Assembly: GCA_005882905.1 (NCBI GenBank)
Contig: VBBG01000210.1
Location: 1-6,620, forward strand
DNA from: Candidatus Bathyarchaeota archaeon
Lineage (GTDB): Archaea > Thermoproteota > Bathyarchaeia > 40CM-2-53-6
Direction of reading: 5' to 3'
DNA length: 6,620 nucleotides
This document shows positions 1 to 5,794 of the stretch, piece by piece. A program made the position numbers and the translations under genes. Under the pieces are notes generated by a model. The model was not told the DNA's origin, searched no databases, and worked only from the letters and a program-made list of their open reading frames with translations. Each line of letters starts with the position of its first letter. Within the stretch, counting starts at the first letter, position 1.

Positions 1-137
1 TTATCCGCATGAATCAGCGTGAAAAAGCGTCGATTTGAAAACACCTACTTGGATCTTCGATCTGGGCTTATTCCGAACGATTTCAAGTGAACTATTCGCC
101 GAGGGGCCGGGTGGCGGCGCGAGATGGAGCGATGGGG

Positions 138-199
138 TTTTTGAAAAAAAGAATGCTTGTTTTTTTTCGCGGTTTTGGAATTGAATGTTACGATTTTTT
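138..199 (+). terminator. T-tract zone upstream of rpsL
   Basis: Four T-runs lie close together: T5 at 138-142, T8 at 160-167, T4 at 172-175 and T6 at 194-199. Archaeal RNA polymerase terminates at T-tracts on the non-template strand, often without a hairpin, so this zone would end plus-strand transcripts entering from the left and insulate rpsL. I see no convincing gene in 1-282: all plus frames are closed by early stops, and the one long minus frame translates to low-complexity sequence. The upstream gene is outside the window, so its end is not confirmed. Confidence 0.4.
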
Positions 200-282
200 G
201 GACGGGGTCTTGTTGGGCCGGAGGCGTCATCCTTAGAAACAAGTCCGATGGCTAGGCTCTGCACTTTCAAGGGTCGAGGATC

Positions 283-720
283 ATGGGCAAGGCTTCGAGC
301 GGTATGTTTGCGGGGCGGAAGCTGCGGAAGCGTCGGAAGGGTTTCCGTTGGGCTTATGCGCCTTACAAGCGGCGGATGCTCGGCCTCGACTACAAGGCTG
401 ACCCGCTAGAAGGGGCGCCGCAGGGCCGGGCCATTGTGCTGGAGAAGGTGGGTGTGGAGTGCCGTCAGCCTAATAGTGCGGTCAGAAAGTGCGTTCGTGC
501 ACAGCTCATCAAGAATGGCAAGGTCGTTACTGCTTTCCTGCCGGGCGACGGGGCGCTGAACTTCATAGATGAACACGACGAGGTGCAGATTGAGGGTATT
601 GGCGGTGCCGAGGGCAAAGCATACGGGGATCTTCCCGGGACGAGATACCGGGTCTACACGGTTAACGGTGTCAGTCTGGATGCTTTGTTGAGAGGTAAGA
701 AGGAGAAGCCGCGCCGTTAG
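283..720 (+). CDS. rpsL: 30S ribosomal protein uS12 (archaeal S12)
   Basis: This is the universal small-subunit protein uS12, which sits at the decoding centre and monitors codon-anticodon pairing. The 145-residue product matches the usual archaeal length (about 145-147). The N-terminal tail is basic (residues 12-31, GRKLRKRRKG and following). The body carries KVGVECRQPNSAVRKC (55-70) with the invariant PNSA loop, then FLPGDGALNFIDEHDEV, GIGG, GDLPGTRYRV and a basic C-terminus ending KKEKPRR. The ATG at 283 is preferred because archaeal homologues begin with an MGKxxxG sequence; the internal ATG at 304-306 would remove it. A purine-rich GAGGA lies just upstream with short spacing. The usual partner uS7 (rpsG) does not follow: the next gene is an AN1 zinc finger after a 144-nt gap. 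With T-tracts on both sides the gene is probably transcribed alone. Identity is nearly certain; the isolation is read directly from the window. Confidence 0.98.
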   Translation: MGKASSGMFAGRKLRKRRKGFRWAYAPYKRRMLGLDYKADPLEGAPQGRAIVLEKVGVECRQPNSAVRKCVRAQLIKNGKVVTAFLPGDGALNFIDEHDEVQIEGIGGAEGKAYGDLPGTRYRVYTVNGVSLDALLRGKKEKPRR

Positions 721-782
721 CAGTTATCGCTTAGGGTCCGGAGTTAGCTGTCCCATGTCCTGTCAACTTATGGTTCGTCTAT

Positions 783-798
783 CTTTTTCTGTAAAAAG
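783..798 (+). terminator. Possible rpsL terminator, AT hairpin with T5
   Basis: CTTTTT-CTGT-AAAAAG is a perfect 6-bp inverted repeat with a 4-nt loop, 62 nt past the rpsL stop. A second T-rich stretch (CTTCTTTTC) follows at about 807-815. Either the T-tract alone or the hairpin could stop transcription in an archaeon. An AT-only stem is weak, so I rely mostly on the T-run. Confidence 0.35.
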
Positions 799-864
799 AG
801 TCCATACTTCTTTTCTAATCAAGGCTAACCGATCTGAGAGATTACAGGAAGCGAATAGAGAAAA

Positions 865-1014
865 TTGGCGCTAGTCTGGGGAGCAGTCTGCACCGAATGC
901 CAGCTACTGGCAGTCGAGAACTGTCCCCACTGCACGAGAGATCTATGTGAGAAACACAGCGGCCGCCACGACTGCGAAAGACTCAGATCTAGAGAATACG
1001 CAGTCGCGGGCTAG
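865..1014 (+). CDS. Small AN1-type zinc-finger protein
   Basis: The 49-residue product is almost wholly a zinc-binding module. The ligands are C9-x2-C12-x7-C20-x2-C23-x4-C28-x2-H31-x3-H35-x-C37. Order and spacing match the AN1 finger, which binds two zinc ions in eukaryotic stress and ubiquitin-linked proteins and also occurs in small archaeal proteins; only two loops are slightly short (x7 where 9-12 is usual, and x3 where 5 is usual). Intact spacing of eight ligands over 29 residues makes chance unlikely. The frame has a TAG at 856-858, so the TTG at 865 is the only upstream start before the finger; AGGAAG at 845-850 is a distant candidate ribosome site and CTTTTCTAAT near 810-819 a possible TATA box. 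It converges on gcvT with a 54-nt gap. Family knowledge suggests protein or nucleic-acid binding; the specific role is unknown. Confidence 0.75.
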   Translation: MALVWGAVCTECQLLAVENCPHCTRDLCEKHSGRHDCERLRSREYAVAG

Positions 1015-1068
1015 AACAGAAAGATAGACCCGTAAATCATCATCTCCTGCTCCTTGTCTACTCGGTTC

Positions 1069-2265
1069 TCAGTTCTGAGCCACCAGAGTCTGAGGATGTC
1101 CGTATCGAGTTCTAAAGTCGCGGACCCCCATCTCCTCACCCATTACCACGACGGTGCTGTCGGATCGCCGCTGGTAGAATGGCATCTTCACCACACCAGC
1201 AGACACCCTCCGATCCCGGATCTTGATCTCGAAAGATTGACTAGGTTTTGAGACCCCGGGTGGAGCATAGCCCATCCCTATTCCAACCCCGAGCGTCGGA
1301 GACAATGTGCCACTCGTAACCCTCCCAATAGCAACGGCGTCAGAATAGATCTCCTGGCCCTGTCTGGGAATCCCCTTATCTGTAATCCGAAAGCCTGTCC
1401 GGACCCTCAAAGGGCCTCGCTCCTTCAGCTGTTTGATAGAAGCGTGTCCGATGAAGTCGTCCTTCTTGTCCGGGCGGACAGCAAAGTTGAGCCTAGCCTC
1501 AACCGGCGACGTGTGCTCGTCGATGTCGTTCCCGTAGAGACACATGCCGGCCTCTAGCCTCAACACGTCCCTCGCTCCCAGACCGACGGGCTTGAGTCCA
1601 TGGTTCTTTCCAACTGACAGGATCTTCTCCCAAACTTCGAGCGCGTCTTCTGGGTGCTCTGCACTAGTTTTCCAGATGTAGATCTCGAAGCCATCCTCGC
1701 CGGTGTAGCCGCTGCGCGTGATGAAACATGAGAGGCTTCCGACTTTAACGTCCCTGCCAGAATATCTCGCGATATCCTCCAGGGCAGTTCGAGAAATATC
1801 CCGAAGAATCAGCGCAGCCCTCGGTCCCTGGACGGCGAACATGGCCGACTCATCGGAAAGATCCGTGAGCGTAACATCTGTATCGCGATGCTGCTCTAGC
1901 CAGTTCCAGTTCTTCTCTCGATTCGCCGCGTTGTAAACGACAAGGTATTTCGTGCTGTGAGTTCTGAAGATCGTAAGGTCGTCGATGATTCCGCCAGTCG
2001 GGTTGCAGAGTAGCGAGTAGTGGCCCTGTCCAACAGAGAGAGAAGATACGTCGTTGGTGGTTAGACGATTGAGGAATTTTTCCGCGTTCTTGCCTTCGAC
2101 AGTTATTCTTCCCATGTGGGAGACATCAAACAGGCCAACGCTTGACCTGACCGTTCTGCACTCGGGGACTATTCCTTCAAACCAGACGGGCAGGTCGAAT
2201 CCAGCATACTCGACGTTGTGGCCATGCTTCTCATGATACGAGTAGACCTGCGTCCTCTTCGCCAT
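1069..2265 (-). CDS. gcvT: Aminomethyltransferase (glycine cleavage system T protein)
   Basis: GcvT takes the aminomethyl group carried on lipoyl-GcvH and passes its methylene to tetrahydrofolate (or an archaeal pterin), releasing ammonia. Family blocks appear in order: EYAGFDLPVWFEGI (19-32), VGLFDVSHMGRI (43-54), RLTTNDV, CNPTGGIIDDLTIF (87-100) with D96 in the place of the catalytic Asp of the family, FAVQGPRA (143-150), GYTGEDGFEIY (186-196), GLGARDVLRLEAGMCLYGNDID (starting 228) and GRVTSGTLSPTLGVGIGMGY (314-333). The ATG at 2265 is supported by GGAGGT seven nt upstream. The family normally ends shortly after the VVKMPFY block (359-364); here about 34 more residues follow, rich in charged and polar residues. 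The gene follows a zinc-ribbon gene at 49 nt and is probably cotranscribed with it. No gcvH, gcvP or lpd is in view. GcvT-fold paralogues (folate-binding YgfZ types, dimethylglycine enzymes) are less likely given the full motif set. Confidence 0.95.
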   Translation of the reverse strand: MAKRTQVYSYHEKHGHNVEYAGFDLPVWFEGIVPECRTVRSSVGLFDVSHMGRITVEGKNAEKFLNRLTTNDVSSLSVGQGHYSLLCNPTGGIIDDLTIFRTHSTKYLVVYNAANREKNWNWLEQHRDTDVTLTDLSDESAMFAVQGPRAALILRDISRTALEDIARYSGRDVKVGSLSCFITRSGYTGEDGFEIYIWKTSAEHPEDALEVWEKILSVGKNHGLKPVGLGARDVLRLEAGMCLYGNDIDEHTSPVEARLNFAVRPDKKDDFIGHASIKQLKERGPLRVRTGFRITDKGIPRQGQEIYSDAVAIGRVTSGTLSPTLGVGIGMGYAPPGVSKPSQSFEIKIRDRRVSAGVVKMPFYQRRSDSTVVVMGEEMGVRDFRTRYGHPQTLVAQN

Positions 2266-2272
2266 TTTCCAG

Positions 2273-2278
2273 ACCTCC
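2273..2278 (-). promoter_or_regulatory. Strong Shine-Dalgarno site of gcvT
   Basis: GGAGGT on the minus strand, seven nt before the ATG at 2265. It is a perfect match to the archaeal anti-SD core and fixes the gcvT start. It also suggests that gcvT, as second gene of the pair, is translated from a leadered message. Confidence 0.8.
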
Positions 2279-2314
2279 AGAAAGGAAGCTCCGGAGTGGG
2301 TAGAAAAGGAAGAG

Positions 2315-2578
2315 CTATTGCGATGGAGGAGTACTCTGCGGCTGGATCTTAAGATTCTCTATCGTGAAGCCCAGCTTCTTACCACACTTCGGACAATAAC
2401 CGCCGTGACGCTGAATTGTCTCACTCGGCGTCTCCAGCTCTATTCCAGTATAGAGAGGTTCGCCACACTTAGCGCAAATGATCCGCTGAGGAGACAAAAA
2501 CCGGCTAAGACCTCGTTGAACCTCAATCCCCAAATCCGGTATTAAAACAGTTCCAGAAATCGACCCCGCACATCTCAC
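2315..2578 (-). CDS. Small zinc-ribbon protein, upstream of gcvT
   Basis: An 87-residue protein with one four-cysteine zinc ribbon: C35-A-K-C38-G and C62-P-K-C65-G, 23 residues apart. The N-terminal 30 residues hold a hydrophobic strand-like stretch (VLIPDLGIEVQ) and then SRFLSPQR just before the ribbon; the C-terminus is a short Gln/Pro/Ser tail. There are no catalytic motifs or membrane segments, so it is likely a cytosolic nucleic-acid or protein binder, or simply a metal-stabilised fold. Coding is supported by the zinc knuckles and by its position 49 nt before gcvT on the same strand. The GTG start at 2578 lacks a clear ribosome site, and the TATA-like box at 2589-2598 would place initiation slightly inside the frame, so the true start may be further in (for example TTG at 2533). 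I do not recognise a named family and cannot link it to glycine cleavage beyond context. Confidence 0.7.
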   Translation of the reverse strand: MRCAGSISGTVLIPDLGIEVQRGLSRFLSPQRIICAKCGEPLYTGIELETPSETIQRHGGYCPKCGKKLGFTIENLKIQPQSTPPSQ

Positions 2579-2588
2579 GTAAAGGATG

Positions 2589-2598
2589 ACTTATTATC
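2589..2598. promoter_or_regulatory. Possible TATA box in divergent spacer
   Basis: CTTATTATC (GATAATAAG on the other strand) is the most AT-rich stretch in the 74-nt spacer between the zinc-ribbon/gcvT operon (-) and the membrane-protein gene (+). Read rightward, initiation about 26 nt on would fall near 2620 and give a leader of about 33 nt before TTG 2653. Read leftward it would start near 2568, inside the annotated zinc-ribbon frame. The direction therefore favours the plus-strand gene, but one near-symmetrical box might serve both. Confidence 0.3.
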
Positions 2599-2652
2599 GA
2601 GGACTCAGACTCTTAACACGATAAGAAAGGCGGCCGAGGGGAAGAGGTCGAC

Positions 2653-3093
2653 TTGGGAGTGAAGACAGGTCTCTGGAAGCTGAAGAGGTCATTGAACAAT
2701 CTGGCCTTCAGAATGAGCTTCATAAGACTCGCACCGGGCTCAAGCAGACCGTTACTACCCATCGCCCAGTTTTTCATCGTAGGATTCACCATATTCGTCC
2801 TCGCAGGCGGACTCTTCGTACTCGCCCAAGGTGGACAGGGACTCCTAAACGTGTCTAGGGGGCTACAGTGGGTCTATCCCGGAGACGTGAACAACCAGAC
2901 GACTCTGGAGGCGGTCTTCTCCGGACTAGTCTACATTCTAGGTTTCGTCGGTGTCTATATGATGTTCATGAGCACACGTTTCGTTTATCGTCCAAAGCGA
3001 GCCTACGGCTTTCTCGCGTTCGGCATGATGCTCATAATCATCTTCATCATATCCCTGTACTTCGTAATCTACGACAAGATAGGCCAACTATAG
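2653..3093 (+). CDS. Three-helix membrane protein, Ost3/Ost6-like
   Basis: A 146-residue integral membrane protein. A basic N-terminus (K4-R33) precedes TM1 (about 36-59), an outside loop with WVYPGDVNNQTTLEA, TM2 (about 85-106), a short basic loop (STRFVYRPKRAYG) and TM3 (about 117-140), ending DKIGQL. The second half resembles the last two helices of eukaryotic Ost3/Ost6 (MagT1/TUSC3): a Q-x3-E at the entry of TM2, Gly in mid-helix, GKR-like PKR before TM3, a Gly at TM3 entry, and a basic/Gly end. Those proteins are oxidoreductase subunits of oligosaccharyltransferase; the thioredoxin domain is absent here, so only a membrane docking or scaffold role could be shared. This assignment comes from remembered patterns, not a search. 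GAGGT at 2644-2648 sits 4 nt before TTG 2653 and 10 nt before GTG 2659, so either start is possible. It converges on the next gene with only 11 nt between stops. Confidence 0.75.
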   Translation: MGVKTGLWKLKRSLNNLAFRMSFIRLAPGSSRPLLPIAQFFIVGFTIFVLAGGLFVLAQGGQGLLNVSRGLQWVYPGDVNNQTTLEAVFSGLVYILGFVGVYMMFMSTRFVYRPKRAYGFLAFGMMLIIIFIISLYFVIYDKIGQL

Positions 3094-3104
3094 TCTGTGA
3101 TTCG

Positions 3105-3287
3105 CTAAGCCCATCGTCCAAGAGCTCGGCGACAATCTGGACAAAAACCGTGCTTTGCATCAACAGTCTTCTTCCCACATCTCGCACAAGTCCTCGGATT
3201 CTGACGGCCATGAACAGTCAGGGTCCGCCGAAAGCCAGGCCCACTATGATAACCAGGTGGTTTGACCATGCGCCGTTTCCGAGTCAT
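3105..3287 (-). CDS. Small basic zinc-ribbon protein (60 aa)
   Basis: A 60-residue, strongly basic protein. The N-terminal half (MTRKRRMVKPPGYHSGPGFR) is rich in Arg, Lys, Gly and Pro, resembling the unstructured tails of ribosome-associated proteins. The C-terminal half is a zinc ribbon, C34-A-R-C37-G and C49-P-D-C52, ending RRALGRWA. The ATG at 3287 has AAGGAGA seven nt upstream (3295-3301), a convincing ribosome site that supports real translation. Basic charge plus a ribbon suggests RNA or ribosome binding, but it does not match eL37, eL40, eS27 or eS31 as I know them, so the role is open. It lies 93 nt after the stop of the upstream minus-strand gene and converges tightly on the membrane-protein gene to its left. 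Confidence 0.75.
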   Translation of the reverse strand: MTRKRRMVKPPGYHSGPGFRRTLTVHGRQNPRTCARCGKKTVDAKHGFCPDCRRALGRWA

Positions 3288-3294
3288 TCCCCGC

Positions 3295-3301
3295 TCTCCT
3301 T
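3295..3301 (-). promoter_or_regulatory. Shine-Dalgarno site of the 60-aa zinc-ribbon gene
   Basis: AAGGAGA on the minus strand, seven nt before ATG 3287. It selects this start over the internal ATG at codon 7 and is good evidence that this short frame is a gene. Confidence 0.65.
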
Positions 3302-3350
3302 ATTCAGATGCGACTGATTCGGGCAGCATTGACACTCGCATCGACTAGAC

Positions 3351-3368
3351 ATTGGATGCAACTCCAAT
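3351..3368 (-). terminator. Possible hairpin after the 246-aa gene
   Basis: ATTGGA-TGCAAC-TCCAAT is a perfect 6-bp inverted repeat with a 6-nt loop, 12 nt past the stop codon of the minus-strand gene that ends at 3381. No T-run follows, so a terminator role is weak; it could be an mRNA 3'-end structure or chance. Confidence 0.2.
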
Positions 3369-3380
3369 CCCGTATTAGGA

Positions 3381-4121
3381 CTAGCTGCCAGCCTGCGCGC
3401 AGTAACCGGTTGCGGAGGGAGCGGCGTTTCGCGTTACACCTACATTCGGATGCATAACCCCGGTGCCTGAGGCCACGTATACCGCTAGATAGTCGGCGCA
3501 TCCCTCCCCCAGTGTGAACAGGGTGAACTGTGGGGAGTTTGTAGTCGCAGGAATCGAGTTGTAATATCCTGAGACACAGCTGACATCTCCATTGCAGACG
3601 CTGAACTGTACGAATTGCCCCATCGTGAAGAAGTAGACGGTCACGTTGACGTTGCTCGTGAAGGACACGTAGTAGTCGAACGTGTCAGGTACTGATCCTT
3701 CTCTCCAACCATTGGCAGTCATGCTGCAACCCGCGCTTTGACTTGATCCGCAAGCGTTCCAGATGATGTAGAAGGGAGATTGCGAAGTGATTGCGGGGGC
3801 TGGTTGGGAGTGTTGAAAGTCGGGCGGGTTAGCCAATTGGTAGTGGTTGGTTCCAAGCGAGAAGGGGAGACGGCCCGCTGAGGATTCGTAGTATAGGATT
3901 CCGAGAAGTACGATGGTTATCAATAGAGCCGCTACTACTGCTTTGTAGGCTCCAGTTGAAACGGGGGGTTGCGAGATGGGTGTGGGTCCATAGTAGCTTT
4001 GTTGCGTTTGGGTCGTTTGTGAGGATGACGATGAAGTCTTAGCGCCGCAATTGGCGCAGAAGCCGATGTGTGATTGGACCGGTGCTCCACAATTTGGACA
4101 GTATAAAATTCCTGTCGTCAA
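3381..4121 (-). CDS. Zinc-ribbon membrane protein with Cys-rich ectodomain
   Basis: A 246-residue protein in three parts. Residues 8-27 form a zinc ribbon of the double-knuckle type (C8-PN-C11-G, C22-AN-C25-G), common at the N-terminus of archaeal membrane proteins. A Ser/Thr/Gln/Pro linker (28-57) leads to one membrane helix (about 60-78). The remaining 165 residues should lie outside the cell; they hold six cysteines (124, 132, 176, 182, 208, 241), a likely disulfide set, and one N-V-T sequon at 159. The ectodomain is rich in Tyr, Phe, Thr and Ser and looks beta-rich, but I do not recognise its family. Topology is inside-ribbon, outside-domain. The TTG at 4121 is supported by GAAGGTGA seven nt upstream (4129-4136), and the ribbon begins at codon 8 so a later start would cut it. 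A separate promoter is likely, given the 176-nt gap behind the preceding gene. Function is unknown; surface sensing or adhesion is speculation. Confidence 0.82.
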   Translation of the reverse strand: MTTGILYCPNCGAPVQSHIGFCANCGAKTSSSSSQTTQTQQSYYGPTPISQPPVSTGAYKAVVAALLITIVLLGILYYESSAGRLPFSLGTNHYQLANPPDFQHSQPAPAITSQSPFYIIWNACGSSQSAGCSMTANGWREGSVPDTFDYYVSFTSNVNVTVYFFTMGQFVQFSVCNGDVSCVSGYYNSIPATTNSPQFTLFTLGEGCADYLAVYVASGTGVMHPNVGVTRNAAPSATGYCAQAGS

Positions 4122-4128
4122 ATTCTGT

Positions 4129-4136
4129 TCACCTTC
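4129..4136 (-). promoter_or_regulatory. Shine-Dalgarno site deciding a TTG start
   Basis: GAAGGTGA on the minus strand; the GGTGA core ends seven nt before TTG 4121. It matches the spacing seen before gcvT and the 60-aa ribbon gene, and it validates the non-ATG start. Confidence 0.6.
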
Positions 4137-4157
4137 AGTCTGTAGAAACGGTCATGC

Positions 4158-4165
4158 TTCTAAAG
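4158..4165 (-). promoter_or_regulatory. Possible TATA box for the zinc-ribbon membrane protein
   Basis: CTTTAGAA on the minus strand, centred near 4162. Initiation about 26 nt on would fall near 4136, giving a short leader that just includes the GAAGGTGA ribosome site. The geometry is good, but the box deviates from the archaeal consensus. Confidence 0.35.
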
Positions 4166-4297
4166 GCGGCGTCAAATCGTGAGGACATTATCGGTTACAC
4201 AACTGATCCAAGACTTGTTCATCTAAACAACAATCTGTTGATGATCCGGAACGTCCCGAGATTGACCGGTCTTCGATCTTGTTCTAGGTCTGTGCTC

Positions 4298-5698
4298 TCA
4301 GATCGTGGGTGGAGCAGCTGGACTGCCTCTATTCTTGCGTCTCCTAGCGACCCAAAGGCTTGTGCCGATGATTGCTATCAGGGCGATTGCAATGATCCAA
4401 TAGATCCATGGATCCATGCTTGGGGATGGCTTTGGCGAGGCTGATTGAGGTATGCTGCCTGGATTGGAGCCTGAGCCAGGTCCTGAACTAGGACCTTGAT
4501 CATATCCGCCGGTACCTGTACCAGACCCTGATCTAGTCCCACCATCAGACCCGCTTCCTGTTTCTGAGCCAGATCCTAAGCCGGAGGCAGTTGTACTGCC
4601 CCCCGATGGGTCCGTAGGGACCAAGCGCTGGTCAAGGTTGAGACTGGTATTGGCAAGGGTGAGTGACGCTTGGATGCTTAGTCCAGATTGGATGATGAAG
4701 GTCGAGCTAGAGGCGTCAGAGCACCAGGTTGTAGAGGTGGTTGTGGACGGATTGCATTGGTCTGTTTGATAGGTCGATTCTTCGAGGTACCCGGCGTGTA
4801 TGTCTGCGCTTGCGCTTAGGAGGAGGTCGCTTTGCTGGTCGTAGTTGAATGCGAACGCCGCCTGAATTTTGTCTCCACTTGGTATTGACGTCCCGGATGT
4901 TTCCTGCTGAGGTAAGGGTGTGGGCAGTGTGAGGTTGTAAGTCAGCGTCCACGCTGCTCTAGTCCCGAGGCTTCCAAGGTCCACGTTTGTTGAGCCTGTC
5001 ACATTAGTTGGAAAGAATAGGACCGGGATCGTCTGGTTCAGATGCAGTGGTCCGTTGGCCCACCACATTGTATGGATAGGTTGTCGCTCCATCATGTCTG
5101 ATGTGATGATGGTTGCGGGAGTGGTCCAGCCCGTGCCCTGGGAAAGTGTCATGCCCATACTGTTCTGGGCAATCTGAAGTGCCTCGGACATTTCGGGCGT
5201 TACGAAGGGCACGATGTTGGCTATTCTAGTCGCGAGGTCGATTGACTCATTGAAGCTGTGCAAGCTTCTGAAATCAGTAGCGGCTAGACTGTCCCAGGAT
5301 GAGGTTGTAACCTCTCGGACGACGTTCAGGACGGCCGTGGTGTTTGTGAGGCTCGTCGCAGTCCAGTCGAGGGTTCCGTTGATGTTGAAGGTTGGAGGTA
5401 CAATGGCGATCATGGGACAGTAGACGATCATCTGAGGGTCGGAAGAGGGACTTGTTTCGCAGAAGGGCGGCGAGAATGTAATCGAGAAGGAGAGAGTGTA
5501 GCTCGAGTTGCTGCCCACTTTGAGCGCAGGGGCTCCGCTTACCGGAACGGCTACCAACAGGATTAGCGTCAAAACTCCAACGGCTAAGTTTGCCGATCGC
5601 AAGGGTTGGAGATCTCGGGCTCTTTTAGACTGTATGGCATAAAAAGGGTTAACGGTGTTCATCTCTATTGAACAGAGAAAATCGGGCTCAGCAATCAT
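4298..5698 (-). CDS. Secreted, C-terminally anchored glycoprotein-like surface protein
   Basis: A 466-residue surface protein read from the longest ATG frame. A basic stretch (KRARDLQPLR, 25-34) precedes a signal-peptide core (37-51) with a cleavage-like VSGA at 53-56. The ectodomain (57-360) is Ser/Thr rich and has eight N-X-S/T sequons (N64, 107, 119, 150, 221, 232, 255, 350) and four cysteines (80, 94, 315, 326). A stalk of about 60 residues (365-428) is mostly Gly, Ser, Thr and Pro with repeated GSGS units. Then come one membrane helix (about 431-450) and a basic ARRRKNR stop-transfer with a short inside tail. This is the classic layout of an archaeal cell-envelope protein. The family is not recognised and no PGF- or LPXTG-like sorting motif is seen. 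The start is doubtful: ATG 5698, ATG 5662 and TTG 5602 are all in frame, none with a clear ribosome site, and the last gives the neatest signal peptide (MRSANLAVGVLTL). Confidence 0.85.
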   Translation of the reverse strand: MIAEPDFLCSIEMNTVNPFYAIQSKRARDLQPLRSANLAVGVLTLILLVAVPVSGAPALKVGSNSSYTLSFSITFSPPFCETSPSSDPQMIVYCPMIAIVPPTFNINGTLDWTATSLTNTTAVLNVVREVTTSSWDSLAATDFRSLHSFNESIDLATRIANIVPFVTPEMSEALQIAQNSMGMTLSQGTGWTTPATIITSDMMERQPIHTMWWANGPLHLNQTIPVLFFPTNVTGSTNVDLGSLGTRAAWTLTYNLTLPTPLPQQETSGTSIPSGDKIQAAFAFNYDQQSDLLLSASADIHAGYLEESTYQTDQCNPSTTTSTTWCSDASSSTFIIQSGLSIQASLTLANTSLNLDQRLVPTDPSGGSTTASGLGSGSETGSGSDGGTRSGSGTGTGGYDQGPSSGPGSGSNPGSIPQSASPKPSPSMDPWIYWIIAIALIAIIGTSLWVARRRKNRGSPAAPPTI

Positions 5699-5787
5699 CG
5701 GTGATATGAGTCTACCGCTGGCAATCCCGGTCAGAGTCGGGCTGTGAAGCTAAGACATTCGAAAGGCGCCAAGTTTCTCCGAATGGC

Positions 5788-5794
5788 TTTTAGA
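5788..5794 (+). promoter_or_regulatory. Possible TATA box of the RHH-like gene
   Basis: TTTTAGA in the 136-nt divergent spacer. Initiation about 26 nt downstream would fall near 5815-5819, giving a leader of some 16-20 nt before TTG 5835. No Shine-Dalgarno site is evident, so a short or nearly leaderless message is likely. Confidence 0.35.

Noticed and set aside
1..270. 89-codon open frame on the minus strand upstream of rpsL
   Set aside because: The translation is low-complexity (runs of Lys, Phe and Pro produced by the T-tracts and GC-rich stretch), with no domain, no ribosome site and head-to-head placement against the rpsL leader.
2868..3317. 149-codon plus-strand frame over the membrane-protein gene
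   Set aside because: It is a frame shadow of 2653-3093 and the ribbon gene at 3105-3287; the product is rich in Ser, Arg and His without pattern.
4403..4417. Nested palindromes around GATCCATGGATCCATG
   Set aside because: They sit inside the codons for the MDPWIYW segment before the C-terminal membrane helix and are explained by coding sequence.
4070..4444. 124-codon open frame on the plus strand
   Set aside because: It overlaps the starts and ends of two well-supported minus-strand genes (3381-4121 and 4298-5698), and its product shows no motif or credible composition.
4716..4952. 78-codon minus-strand frame with a basic PPPKRKRRHTRR stretch
   Set aside because: It lies wholly inside the surface-protein gene in another frame; the basic run arises from the codons of the Thr/Pro/Gln region.
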